Origin: Deltaproteobacteria bacterium
GTDB taxonomy: Bacteria; Desulfobacterota; Syntrophobacteria; Syntrophobacterales; Syntrophobacteraceae
Direction: 5' to 3'
Assembly: GCA_012517315.1 (NCBI GenBank)
Contig: JAAYVE010000017.1
Location: 1-64,000, forward strand
DNA length: 64,000 nt
In this document: piece by piece, positions 18,935 through 27,504 of the stretch
Layout of the letters: every line of letters begins with the position of its first letter
Position numbering within the stretch: the first letter of the stretch is position 1
Made by a program: the position numbers and the translations under genes
The notes under the pieces: model-generated
The model's database searches: none
What the model saw: the letters and a program-made list of their open reading frames with translations, nothing else
What the model was told of the DNA's origin: nothing

Positions 18935-19372
18935 TTGACGGGCAAAGAGTTCTCTGAAATCAGGCGCCAGTTGGGGAAAACGCAGAGCGCAATGGCGGAT
19001 TTGCTCGGCGTCTCCCACAAAGCGATACAGAGTTTCGAACAGGGGTGGAGAAGGATACCGGCACATGTGGAACGACAGGCTCTGTGGCTTCTTGCTCATC
19101 AGCGAATGGAAAACACAAGAGCCAAAACCTGCTGGACGGTTCGGAAGTGTTCCCTTCTGACCAGGCGGCATTGCCCTGCCTGGGAATTCCAGACCGGGCG
19201 GTTTTGCTGGTTTGTCAACGGAACGGTCTGTCACGGAAAAAGGCAGGGAAGCTGGGAGGAGAAGATGGCCATGTGCAGGCGATGCGACGCTTTCCGGGCC
19301 GTGATGCCTGACTTTTGCCGCGATCCCGCCGCCTCCGACCAACCCCTTCCGAACCATGGGGAGGAGTCATGA
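18935..19372 (+). CDS. Helix-turn-helix protein with two-CW domain
   Basis: A 145-aa protein. Residues 1-55 form an XRE-type HTH (KTQSAMADLLGVSHKAIQSF, then EQGWRRIP). The rest is Cys-rich: TCW, KC, CPAW, GRFCWFVNGTVC and CRRC, matching the two-CW domain known in Desulfobacterota, probably metal-binding or redox-sensing. The start is TTG at 18935 with GGGAGGAGAG directly upstream. Its stop overlaps the ATG of the next gene (ATGA), so the regulator and the iron-sulfur protein are translated together. Likely a redox-responsive regulator, possibly of its own operon; this is inference. Confidence 0.78.
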   Translation: MTGKEFSEIRRQLGKTQSAMADLLGVSHKAIQSFEQGWRRIPAHVERQALWLLAHQRMENTRAKTCWTVRKCSLLTRRHCPAWEFQTGRFCWFVNGTVCHGKRQGSWEEKMAMCRRCDAFRAVMPDFCRDPAASDQPLPNHGEES

Positions 19373-20346
19373 AAGCAGCATCCGATGCATTGCAGCACCA
19401 AAGCGTCAGCGGCCCCGGCGGGTCAGTTGGGTTGACCGGGGAAGGCCCGCCATTGCCTGATGATTTGCGCGCCTGCATCGAACCCGTTTCTCCCTTCAGG
19501 GGGGAATCGGATTCCCTCGACGCATCTCAGCTGAAGCTTTGCTTTACCTGCTGGTCGTGTGCCGTGGAGTGTCCCGTCAACCGGTTCACGAGTCGTTTGA
19601 ACCCGGTGAAGCTCCTGAGGATGGCTCACCTGGGCCTCATGGACGAATTGCTGGAATGCCCCGACATCTGGTACTGCCTCTCGTGTGGGCGATGCTCCCG
19701 CATTTGCCCCATGAAGGTGAAACCCTCGGCCCTCATTGCCCATCTTCGATACCAAGCGGTGGAAATGGGGGTTCGCCCTCCAAACCTTCCAAGTCTCCTG
19801 GCCGACCACAACAGGAAGTTCCAGCGTCGGCGCCGACGGGCGATGTCCGCCTGTGTGGAAGGAAGCCGTTTGCAGGAGTCCCCCGGCGATTGGGAAACGC
19901 CCGGTGAGGCTTCCTCTGGAGGCGAGGCCCATGTTGATATCGTGCTTCCCGAGTTTTCTCAACGAGGGGCTTTCCGGAAGGAAGCGGGCCGGCATCTCGG
20001 CTTTTCCACCGGTTCAAGCCTCTGCTACACCTGCTGTCAATGCCGCAATGCATGCCCGGTGTGCTTCGAGCGGGAGGTCTTCGATCCATTGTTCTTCATT
20101 CGTGTCACAAACCTCGGCCTGCGTCGGCTCGCCCTCAATTCCCCATCCCTCTGGCTGTGCATCCAGTGCGAGAGCTGCACTCATGCATGTCCCATGGGAG
20201 TGAAGGGGCATCTCGTCATCCGTCAACTCCAGAGCATGGCTTGCCGGGAGCGGGTTTTTCCGGGTCGGGTCCTTTCCCAATGGCACGATGTGCAAAAGGA
20301 CCTCTATTGCGCTCACCTGGACAGAATCGACGGGCTTCTCACTTGA
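19369..20346 (+). CDS. Tandem HdrC-like protein with four [4Fe-4S] motifs
   Basis: A 325-aa soluble iron-sulfur protein made of two HdrC-type halves. The first half has C58-x2-C61-x2-C64-x3-C68 and C103-x2-C106-x2-C109-x3-C113. The second has C219/C222/C225/C229 and C264/C267/C270/C274, each ending in CP. Residues 150-215 are a poorly conserved basic/acidic linker. Such proteins pass electrons between heterodisulfide reductase-like modules and other carriers. No HdrA or HdrB is nearby, so partners are unknown. The ATG overlaps the upstream HTH stop. The 3' end overlaps the convergent glucoamylase-like gene by 8 bases. Confidence 0.85.
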   Translation: MKAASDALQHQSVSGPGGSVGLTGEGPPLPDDLRACIEPVSPFRGESDSLDASQLKLCFTCWSCAVECPVNRFTSRLNPVKLLRMAHLGLMDELLECPDIWYCLSCGRCSRICPMKVKPSALIAHLRYQAVEMGVRPPNLPSLLADHNRKFQRRRRRAMSACVEGSRLQESPGDWETPGEASSGGEAHVDIVLPEFSQRGAFRKEAGRHLGFSTGSSLCYTCCQCRNACPVCFEREVFDPLFFIRVTNLGLRRLALNSPSLWLCIQCESCTHACPMGVKGHLVIRQLQSMACRERVFPGRVLSQWHDVQKDLYCAHLDRIDGLLT

Positions 20347-22381
20347 CCTTGCAGGATCCGTGGATGGCGTTGCACGCTTCGATGAAGAGCCGGCCTAGCC
20401 AGTCTTCGCGCCTTGGGAGAGGGGTTCGTCCTTCCAGCTGAATGGCTCGCGTGACGAAGCGCTGAGTGGTGGTGACAAACGTTGCGTGGCTCCAAGTGAG
20501 AGGGGACACGGAAAGGGGCGCCCCTGTGTGGGGATGGATCTGTTCGGCCATGACCCCTGAGGGGAGGGCATGGTCGCAGGCCCAGTGGAGGAGTTCCTCC
20601 GCCTCACGAAGCTTTTCCCGGCTTTCGGCGGTGCTGATGAGGTGGTCTGCGAGCCATAGAGTGGAGATGAACCAGGGGTTCCCCGTCACACGAGGATCGA
20701 CGCGATAATATGGGTCGTTTTCGTAGCGGGCCATTCCGCCGGTCTTGTGGCCCACCCAGAGCTTCTCCCGCAATGCGTTCATGGTGGCCATCACCCGGGG
20801 ATCGTCCGCGTTGTAGACCCCGAAGTTGAAGAGTCCCCACAAGCTGGAATCACACGTTGCGTCCACTTCCAGGGCCCCGTCTTTCCCTCTCGAAATCATG
20901 CGACAGAAGCGACCCAGGTCTTCCCGCCACAAATGATTGGATGCTCCGTCCCGAATCTGGGAAGCGGCCTTCCGGTAGGTGCGGGCCTGTTTCCCGTCGC
21001 CGAAGACTTCGCAGAAAAGAGACGCCGCCGTGAGACCGCCGAAGACGGCTGCCACGGTGAAGCTCAAGATGCCCCTCCGTTCCTCCCACAGGTCGTAGGA
21101 CGGCGCGGGAAGCCCTGTCTCCGCGTCCCGGTAGGAAACCATGAAATCGGCTGCACGCTTGATGAGAGGCCGATAAAGAGGCTTGATGAAATCCATGTCC
21201 CGGTAGAGCACAAAATGCTGCCACAGAGCCCACAACACCAGTGCTGTCTCGTCCTCCTGGATGGGGAGCTGTGTTTCGGGTCCGTCCACCCAGGGGTGCC
21301 AGGAAGACGCGAGGCTCCCGTCGGGGTTGTACTTGTGCAGGAAGTAGCCATCGTCGCCCACGACGGAAGCGGCATAGGCGTAGAAATTCTGGGCGTGGGA
21401 CGGATAGCCGGCCAGGTCCAGGGCATTGGCCGCCAGCGCCCCGTCCCGCGGCCAGACGTAGGAATAAGTGTCCCGATTGTACTGGATCACGTCCGAATCG
21501 TTGCCGGCAAGAATCCCTCCCTGCGAGTCCATTTGGGTGCTGAGGATGAGGAGGCTTCGGCGGTACTGCTCTTGGATCCTTTCCGAAAGATGCCCTTGGG
21601 GCAGGGGTTCTTTGCGGACCCAAAGGGTCCAAAAGTCCTTTGACCGCTGGATGAGAGAGGCGGGGTGCTTGCGCCGAACCAGACCGTCCAGGTGCCGGAC
21701 CTCTTGCCAACTCTCACCTGCGCAGATCCAGTAATAGGCAGATCCCTCAGAGTCTCCCTCCAAGGTGATGTGTAGTCCGATGACCGAGTCCACGGATCCC
21801 TGGGCGATGGGGTTTCCCGACAGGACTCCGTCCTCCGCATCCCGGAAGGTCCCCTCCCTGCCGCCCACGCCCTTGATCCCCACCGCGTACTGGGAGATGG
21901 CGTCCGACCGCTCCGTCATGCCGTTTATCAGGAAGTACCGCTTGCCCTTGTAATGCAGCACACCCCGGGTGAAGGGGTCGAAGACCGCCGTATCCCCGAT
22001 GCGGTTGCCTGAAATGTCCAGGTCGTGGCTGAAAAAGAACCTCACTTCCCGCCGTATGGGACGGAGATTCTCCACGACGATTTCCCTCACGTAAACGTTT
22101 TCGTGGAAGTCCACCACCCCCCGGCAGGTGATGAGAATGCCCATCCGCTCGTGATAGAGATCCGTACGGGATACGAGGGTGTCTTCCTCGTAGAGGGATT
22201 CCTTCCTCCAGGACCCGTCGATCCAGGAAAAAATCCCTTCCACGAACACACCCATGCGGCAGACGTTTCCGTTCAGATGGTTTTCCTGTCCCACGTGGGG
22301 GAAGTACAGGTCGCGGATGGCGCAATCCCCGTCAAAACAAAGGAGCAGCTTGCCATTTCCAAGAGGCACATCGCGAGGCAT
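20339..22381 (-). CDS. Glycoside hydrolase family 15 (glucoamylase-like)
   Basis: A 680-aa cytoplasmic enzyme without a signal peptide. The N-terminal 250 residues form the beta-sandwich domain of bacterial GH15. The C-terminal (alpha/alpha)6 barrel carries YVWPRDGALAANALDLAGY, the likely catalytic acid in SYDLWEERRG, and AEQIHPHTGAPLSVSPLTWSH. Probable activity is release of glucose from alpha-glucans such as glycogen or from trehalose, since some GH15 members are trehalases. It is a single gene, with no glycogen genes in the window. The thioredoxin-like gene lies 110 bases upstream. Confidence 0.88.
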   Translation of the reverse strand: MPRDVPLGNGKLLLCFDGDCAIRDLYFPHVGQENHLNGNVCRMGVFVEGIFSWIDGSWRKESLYEEDTLVSRTDLYHERMGILITCRGVVDFHENVYVREIVVENLRPIRREVRFFFSHDLDISGNRIGDTAVFDPFTRGVLHYKGKRYFLINGMTERSDAISQYAVGIKGVGGREGTFRDAEDGVLSGNPIAQGSVDSVIGLHITLEGDSEGSAYYWICAGESWQEVRHLDGLVRRKHPASLIQRSKDFWTLWVRKEPLPQGHLSERIQEQYRRSLLILSTQMDSQGGILAGNDSDVIQYNRDTYSYVWPRDGALAANALDLAGYPSHAQNFYAYAASVVGDDGYFLHKYNPDGSLASSWHPWVDGPETQLPIQEDETALVLWALWQHFVLYRDMDFIKPLYRPLIKRAADFMVSYRDAETGLPAPSYDLWEERRGILSFTVAAVFGGLTAASLFCEVFGDGKQARTYRKAASQIRDGASNHLWREDLGRFCRMISRGKDGALEVDATCDSSLWGLFNFGVYNADDPRVMATMNALREKLWVGHKTGGMARYENDPYYRVDPRVTGNPWFISTLWLADHLISTAESREKLREAEELLHWACDHALPSGVMAEQIHPHTGAPLSVSPLTWSHATFVTTTQRFVTRAIQLEGRTPLPRREDWLGRLFIEACNAIHGSCKVK

Positions 22382-22492
22382 GATGACAGACCTTACCTTC
22401 CTCTGGATTTCTTGACGACCCTGTGGACGCAGTCGCGGAGGTTTAAGGTTTTCCAGTCCGCTTCCATATCGGTCGGCCCTGCAGGTTGCCGT

Positions 22493-23068
22493 TCACAAGA
22501 GTCGGTACTGGAGAGTCCGAAGGGTCCATTCGCTTCCGGGAAACTTGGACCGGAGCTGCTCGTGAGCCTCTTTCAGGTGGATGGGGGAATGGGTGTGACG
22601 GTAGAGGCAGCGGCCGCGCAGGAAGACGGCCTCGGCCACGGAGAGGCTTTGGGGATTTTTGTTCAGCAGTTCTTCCAGCCTTTCCAGAGCTGGTTGCCAC
22701 TGACCCTGCCGGTAGAGCAGCTTGGCTGTGCCCAACTGAACGAAGGAGGAAAATTCATCCGGGGACAGAACACCCACGGTGCGATGCACCTCAGTCCCTT
22801 GCGGATCCAGGAAAATGAGACAGGGGGTCCGCACTATGTCAAACTGTTCAGCCAGGGGATCGTGATCATGGGGCAGGCGCACCGGGACCAGCCTCTCCGG
22901 CAGCCAGAGCGCCGCCTCCCGCGAGGGATACGTGACCGCATCCATCTGACGGCATCCGCCTCAGCCCGGATTATAGAAATCCAGCAACACCGGTCTCCCT
23001 TGGGCCGAGGCTTGCTTCAATGCGGCACTTAGATCACCTTCCCATTCCCATTGGGCTGAACTGTTCAT
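22493..23068 (-). CDS. Thioredoxin-fold selenoprotein with UGGC active site
   Basis: A 191-residue frame with a single in-frame TGA at 22963-22961 (codon 36). Reading it as Sec gives LLDFYNPG-U-GGC-RQMD, exactly the thioredoxin CxxC site with Sec at the first position. A cis-Pro follows in VRTPCLIFLD. The C-terminal 80 residues look like a TPR-type helical repeat. The ATG at 23068 has AAGGAG nine bases upstream, so the upstream half is a genuine gene start. The half after the TGA continues in frame with conserved thioredoxin features, which argues against a pseudogene. Only a weak stem-loop (22954-22933) follows the TGA. The protein has no signal peptide; a cytoplasmic thiol/selenol reductase role is likely. 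Confidence 0.85.
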
Positions 23069-23157
23069 CTTATCAGACTCCTTCGCCCCGTTATAACGCA
23101 AAGCTCTGCCGTTTACAAAACCCGACCGGCATTCCCAGACCTTGGAATGGCTTTTGT

Positions 23158-23889
23158 TCACCCCACCGGGGTGGGTGGCCGCGATTCCTCTCCAGGAGTT
23201 TTTTTCTTGCTTCCGTACCGGGCCAGAGCCCGTTTCACCGCGATGGGGAAAAGCCCGAGGACGGCAAATGACACGAGCAGGCTGGGAGAGACGATGCCGC
23301 TCAGGGAGTCGATCCTTCCCAGTTCCCTGCCGGCATTCACATATACCACCGTACCTGGAAGCATGCCAAGCTGGGACACCCAATAGTACCTGAACAGAGG
23401 CATTCGGGTGAGTCCCATCACGAGGTTGATGACGAAAAACGGAAAAATGGGAATCAGGCGCAGGGTGAACAGATAGAAGGCCCCTTCTTTCTGGATCCCC
23501 TGGTTGACAGCCGCAAGCTTGTCCTCAAACCGTTTGTGAACCCAGTCCCGCAAGAGAAGCCGTGAGAAAAGACAGGCAAGGGTGGCGCCGATGGTGCTGG
23601 CAAACGAAACCACGACGGTTCCCACCGAAAGCCCAAGGAGTGCCCCGCCGGCAAGGGTCATGACGCTGGCCCCCGGCAGACAGAGGGCGGTCAGCAGCGT
23701 GTAGGTCAGAAAATATGCCCCGATGACTGTGAAGCGATGACCGGCGTAAAGTTGCGCCAGAGAATCCTTCGATTCCTTGAGGTAGGACAAGGTGAGATAT
23801 GGGTTGAGATCCAGGAGGAAAAAGAGCCCCGCCAGGATACCGATCCCCAGGACGATTGCAGGCTTTTGAGGGTGGAAGTGTCTACTCAT
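23158..23889 (-). CDS. TVP38/TMEM64 family membrane protein
   Basis: A 243-aa inner-membrane protein with about six hydrophobic segments. The family core is visible: LTALCLPGASVMTLAGGALL (loop with conserved G/P), then FYLFTLRLIPIFPFFVINLV and YYWVSQLGMLPGTVVYVNAG. Members belong to the DedA/SNARE-associated superfamily, with proposed roles in lipid or ion transport. The ATG at 23889 has GGGAGG just upstream; an in-frame ATG at 23925 lies within the preceding short ORF. It sits in a minus-strand run with the disulfide oxidoreductase, a pairing seen in other bacteria. Confidence 0.87.
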   Translation of the reverse strand: MSRHFHPQKPAIVLGIGILAGLFFLLDLNPYLTLSYLKESKDSLAQLYAGHRFTVIGAYFLTYTLLTALCLPGASVMTLAGGALLGLSVGTVVVSFASTIGATLACLFSRLLLRDWVHKRFEDKLAAVNQGIQKEGAFYLFTLRLIPIFPFFVINLVMGLTRMPLFRYYWVSQLGMLPGTVVYVNAGRELGRIDSLSGIVSPSLLVSFAVLGLFPIAVKRALARYGSKKKTPGEESRPPTPVG

Positions 23890-24013
23890 TGAGCCTCCCG
23901 CCTCCATCCCAGGATACTCCGCCATGGTACTCGGCGAGCAGTGCCGTGAGCAGGCCGTGACTCACCATAAAGAAGAGGGTCAGAATGAGATGGGTGGCTG
24001 AACTGGATCTCAC
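23882..24013 (-). CDS. Possible 43-aa single-span membrane protein
   Basis: A short frame from GTG 24013 to TAG 23882. The GTG overlaps the stop of the upstream oxidoreductase gene (GTGA), and its end overlaps the ATG of the TVP38 gene by 8 bases. It has one hydrophobic stretch (about residues 9-27, LILTLFFMVSHGLLTALLA) and a short glycine-rich tail. The two tight overlaps suggest coupled translation, but length and lack of a recognised family keep this tentative. Confidence 0.42.
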   Translation of the reverse strand: MRSSSATHLILTLFFMVSHGLLTALLAEYHGGVSWDGGGRLNE

Positions 24014-25485
24014 GAGGGAGTTTCCTCAGGGTTCCGCAGTTCGCAGGCCCGTCCTTTCAGGTTGAAGAAAAACTGGATCTTCCTGCGGACGGTCTCGGAA
24101 AAGAGCTTCGAGGCGAGAAGGCTTCCCGCCACCCGTTTGTTGATTTCACCCAGGGTGGGGTATGGGTGTACGGAGCCGGCCAGTGTGGAAACCTTGATTT
24201 TCCCGTTCATGACCGCGACCCACTCGCTCATGATCTCCCCAGCCCGAGGCCCGAGGATCTGGACTCCCACGGGTTTCTCACGCCTGTCCACGATCATCTT
24301 GATGAAGCCCGTGTCGTATCCCTCGGCCAGGGAACGGTCGTTGTTGCGAAACTCCTCCTTCCACACGCTGTATTCCAATCCCGCTTTCTGTGTCTGCTTT
24401 TCGTTCATGCCGATGGAAGCCAATTCGGGGTCTGTGTAGGTGCAATGGGGAAACCAGGTGTAGTCCGCCTTGCGGGGAAGATGCAAAACGGCGTTTGCCA
24501 CGACGATCCCCCCTTCGTAACCTGCGGCGTGGGTGAACTGGTGATGCCCGATCACGTCGCCGGCAGCGTAGATGTGCTTTTGTGAGGTACGGAGCCTTGC
24601 GTCCACCTCGATTCCTTTGGGACTGTAGTCCACGCCGGCACTCATGAGGCCCATTCCGTCAACGTTCACGGAGCGCCCCAAAGCCACGAGGATGGCCTCT
24701 GCCTCCAGGGTGTGCCTGAACCCTTCTCCGTCCTCGAACATGACCCGACGCAACCAGCCCGCATTGCTCACTTCCCTGACAACCGAGTCGAGATGGAAAG
24801 TGAGCCCCTCCTTCATCAGGTGATCCAGCAGGAGGCCCGCCATGTCGGAATCTTCCCGGGAGAGAATCTGGCCGCCACGCTGAATGACTGTCACCTTAGT
24901 CCCCAGCCGGTTGAAGGCCTGAGCCAATTCCACTGCGACGGGTCCGGCTCCGAAGATGACGAGGGATTTGGGGAGGGAGGCCAAGAAGAAGATTTCCTTG
25001 TTGGTCATAAAGGGGGTGGCCTGTAGTCCGGGAATCTCGGGGACAAAGGGGGAGGATCCCGTTGCGATGACCCAGCGTGCCGCCGTCCAACGCCGCCCGT
25101 GGACTTCGACGGTGTGTTCGTCGGCAAATGTTGCGCCCCCGAATTCGACCTGCACACCCAGACTGCAGAAGCGCTCCACGGAATCATGGTGCTGGATCCG
25201 GTCGATGACGCCTCGAATCCTCGAGGCCACCTTGTCGAAGTCCACCGGAGGCGTTTCCACCTGAGGAAGGCCGAAACGGGCGGCGTTTTTCATGAGATGG
25301 TATACATGGGCCGACTGAATGAGGGTCTTGCTGGGAACGCACCCGTAGTGAAGGCAGTCGCCCCCCAGGTGGGGTTCCTTTTCGATGAGGAGCGTTCTGG
25401 CACCCAGCTGGCTCACACCCGCTGCAACGGTCAAGCCTGCGGCTCCGCCTCCGATCACTCCGATGTCATAGTCATACTTGGGCAT
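24010..25485 (-). CDS. Pyridine nucleotide-disulfide oxidoreductase (Mer/LpdA-like)
   Basis: A 491-aa class I flavoprotein disulfide reductase. The FAD site is IGVIGGGAAGLT, the redox disulfide is in GGDCLHYGCVPSKT, the NAD(P) site is LVIFGAGPVAVELAQ and the second FAD motif is IYAAGDVIG. The dimerisation domain ends with HPYPTLGEINKRVAG. It lacks the N-terminal metal-binding domain and the C-terminal Cys pair of mercuric reductase, so mercury reduction is unlikely. Its substrate is unknown. It lies in a redox stretch with the seleno-thioredoxin, TVP38 protein and MsrAB. The start lacks a strong binding site. Confidence 0.85.
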   Translation of the reverse strand: MPKYDYDIGVIGGGAAGLTVAAGVSQLGARTLLIEKEPHLGGDCLHYGCVPSKTLIQSAHVYHLMKNAARFGLPQVETPPVDFDKVASRIRGVIDRIQHHDSVERFCSLGVQVEFGGATFADEHTVEVHGRRWTAARWVIATGSSPFVPEIPGLQATPFMTNKEIFFLASLPKSLVIFGAGPVAVELAQAFNRLGTKVTVIQRGGQILSREDSDMAGLLLDHLMKEGLTFHLDSVVREVSNAGWLRRVMFEDGEGFRHTLEAEAILVALGRSVNVDGMGLMSAGVDYSPKGIEVDARLRTSQKHIYAAGDVIGHHQFTHAAGYEGGIVVANAVLHLPRKADYTWFPHCTYTDPELASIGMNEKQTQKAGLEYSVWKEEFRNNDRSLAEGYDTGFIKMIVDRREKPVGVQILGPRAGEIMSEWVAVMNGKIKVSTLAGSVHPYPTLGEINKRVAGSLLASKLFSETVRRKIQFFFNLKGRACELRNPEETPS

Positions 25486-25628
25486 GGGACGGTTCCCATC
25501 TTGGGACGCTCAAATCATGACCCCCCGGTCACCGTATCCGATGAAGGATCTTCGGCGCTCACCAGAAGAAAGCGACACGATCCTGCGGATTGCGGGAGGG
25601 GATCCCTCCGCCGAGAAGCCGATTGCCT

Positions 25629-26747
25629 TCACTCCCTGGAAAAGAGATGCAGGTACTGACCATATCCTTCCTTTTCCAAATTCTCCACAGGGATGAAACG
25701 AAGAGCGGCCGAGTTGATGCAGTAGCGCATGCCTGTAGGCTTGGGGCCGTCTGGAAAAACATGGCCGAGATGGGAGTCCCCGTGCCTGCTCCTTACTTCC
25801 GTCCGGGTCACGAATAGGCTCCGATCCTGCCTTTCCACGATGTTCCCCGGTTCAACGGGTTTTGTGAAACTGGGCCATCCGGTACCGGAATCGTACTTGT
25901 CCAAAGAAGTAAACAGGGGTTCGCCGGAGACCACGTCGACGTAAAGGCCTACCCGCTTATTGTCCCAAAATTCATTTTGAAAAGGAGGTTCCGTCCCTTC
26001 GTGCTGGGTCACTTTGTACTGGATCGGTGTGAGGCGACGCTTCAGTTCGTCGTCGGAGGGTTTGGCGTATTTGTCTTCCTGGGCTGATCCCGCCGATGGT
26101 CGCCTTGTGTTCCCCCAGGTCCTCTCCAGGAACTGATCGCGGCCACTGCCGCGGCGATACAGATTGTAGCGTCCGGGTTCCTTCTTGTGATAATCCTGGT
26201 GGTATTCCTCCGCCCTGTAAAACCGGGTGTAAGGGAGGATTGGGGTGACAACGGGTCGGTGGAATCTTCCGGACTTTTCCAGTTCCTCCCTGGATTCTTC
26301 GGCGACCTGTTTTTGCTCGTCATCGTGGTAGAAAACGGCAGTTCGATACTGAGGACCACGGTCCACGAATTGGCCGCCGGGATCCGTCGGGTCGATGTGC
26401 CTCCAGAAGTGCTCCAGGAGCTGGCGGTAAGTGACCCTGGACGGGTCGTAGGTGACCTGGATCGCTTCCATGTGGCCGGTAGTCCCCGATGAAACCTGCT
26501 TGTAGGTTGGGTTCTCCTCCGGTCCACCCGTATATCCGGACACCACTTCCACAACGCCGTCGAGTTTTTCGAAGTCGGACGCGATGCACCAGAAACATCC
26601 CCCTGCAAAAGTTGCTCTGAGAAGGCCCCTATCCGTTGATTCCATTGTCTGGTTCCTCCCGTTCACGGTCTCCGCCGGCACAAGAAAGCCAGCCGAAAGG
26701 ACCGCCACCGTTAAGCATATAGCCAACTGGCTCATGATGGTCTTCAT
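25629..26747 (-). CDS. msrAB: Exported bifunctional methionine sulfoxide reductase MsrA/MsrB
   Basis: A 372-aa protein with an N-terminal signal sequence (residues 1-25, hydrophobic [14 protein letters not shown]). The MsrA domain (about 43-205) has the catalytic [12 protein letters not shown]. The MsrB domain (about 230-365) has [21 protein letters not shown] and the catalytic [11 protein letters not shown]. It repairs both stereoisomers of oxidised methionine outside the cytoplasm. The ATG has GAGGAG five bases upstream. Catalytic positions are Cys, not Sec. Confidence 0.95.
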   Translation of the reverse strand: MKTIMSQLAICLTVAVLSAGFLVPAETVNGRNQTMESTDRGLLRATFAGGCFWCIASDFEKLDGVVEVVSGYTGGPEENPTYKQVSSGTTGHMEAIQVTYDPSRVTYRQLLEHFWRHIDPTDPGGQFVDRGPQYRTAVFYHDDEQKQVAEESREELEKSGRFHRPVVTPILPYTRFYRAEEYHQDYHKKEPGRYNLYRRGSGRDQFLERTWGNTRRPSAGSAQEDKYAKPSDDELKRRLTPIQYKVTQHEGTEPPFQNEFWDNKRVGLYVDVVSGEPLFTSLDKYDSGTGWPSFTKPVEPGNIVERQDRSLFVTRTEVRSRHGDSHLGHVFPDGPKPTGMRYCINSAALRFIPVENLEKEGYGQYLHLFSRE

Positions 26748-27061
26748 GACAACTCCTCGTTCCTCGCATCGTCACCGTGCAAGGATGCACTCGGGTTCAC
26801 CGGAGAAGATAATCAGTCCTGGGGGTTTTGCGTGGTGCAGGGGTGCAAGTGAAAGCAGGGTCTCAAAATCATCCGTTTGATGGCCTGGGAGAGGGCAGGC
26901 CCGGCACTGGGGGACGCGGAGAAGATTTCGGGACGGAAAGATGCAGGGGAGATGTTTCGTCTTGAATGTTCCACGTTGCGATGCATCAGCGCAGGTGCTG
27001 CAGAGTGCCTGAAGGCCGGGCTCAAATGAAAAAGACTGAAAGGGGGAGAGGACGGGTCATG
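26748..27061. other. Intergenic stretch upstream of msrAB, no gene seen
   Basis: About 310 bases between the zinc-binding protein gene and msrAB. No coding frame, RNA or clear terminator was recognised; it should hold the msrAB promoter. Confidence 0.4.
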
Positions 27062-27427
27062 TCACCAGGGTCTCAGGAAAACCCGGTTTCCCCGCTTTTC
27101 GCCCCTCGCCTTTTCCATGTGCCTGAGGGCGGAGAATTCCCTCTCCAATTCCTTGTGGGTGATCCTTCCCCCCAAGCGATCCACCAGGTCTGCAGGCTCT
27201 ATACCGCCCGTGTCCTGCAGGATCCGGAGAATCTCCTCCTGGATGGGGGTGAGAACGGTGCCTCCTGTGGAATGCATTTCAAGATGTTTTGCACTGTGCA
27301 CCGCCCAGGGATCGCAGGTTCTCAACGGGGAGAGGGCATCCATGTAACAATCTTCGCACAGCGTCTGGCCACGGTATTCCCGCTCGTCACCGTCTTCGAT
27401 AGGGGCACCGCACTGGTCACACCTCAT
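27062..27427 (-). CDS. Small zinc-binding protein with LIM-like Cys cluster and winged-helix-like region
   Basis: A 121-aa protein. The N-terminus has CDQCGAPI and LCEDCYMDAL, a four-Cys zinc site resembling half of a LIM domain. The C-terminal region (about 60-121, LTPIQEEILRILQDTGGI then LVDRLGGRITHKEL) looks like a winged-helix DNA-binding fold. ATG at 27427 has AAGGAGG five bases upstream; the longer frame start at 27508 would overlap selD. It lies 77 bases downstream of selD, so it may share its transcript. Possible regulator; no named function. Confidence 0.7.
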   Translation of the reverse strand: MRCDQCGAPIEDGDEREYRGQTLCEDCYMDALSPLRTCDPWAVHSAKHLEMHSTGGTVLTPIQEEILRILQDTGGIEPADLVDRLGGRITHKELEREFSALRHMEKARGEKRGNRVFLRPW

Positions 27428-27504
27428 ACACGCCTCCTTCAGTTGAACGGGTCGCTTTGCCGTTAAGAACTCGCCGGAGGCAGATGGAAACAGCATCCCA
27501 TGTC

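Noticed and set aside
22493-23068. Thioredoxin frame as a pseudogene
   Set aside because: Only one TGA interrupts it, exactly at the catalytic Cys, and both sides are conserved in frame.
24010-25485. Mercuric reductase
   Set aside because: Lacks the N-terminal metal-binding domain and the C-terminal cysteine pair; no other mer genes nearby.
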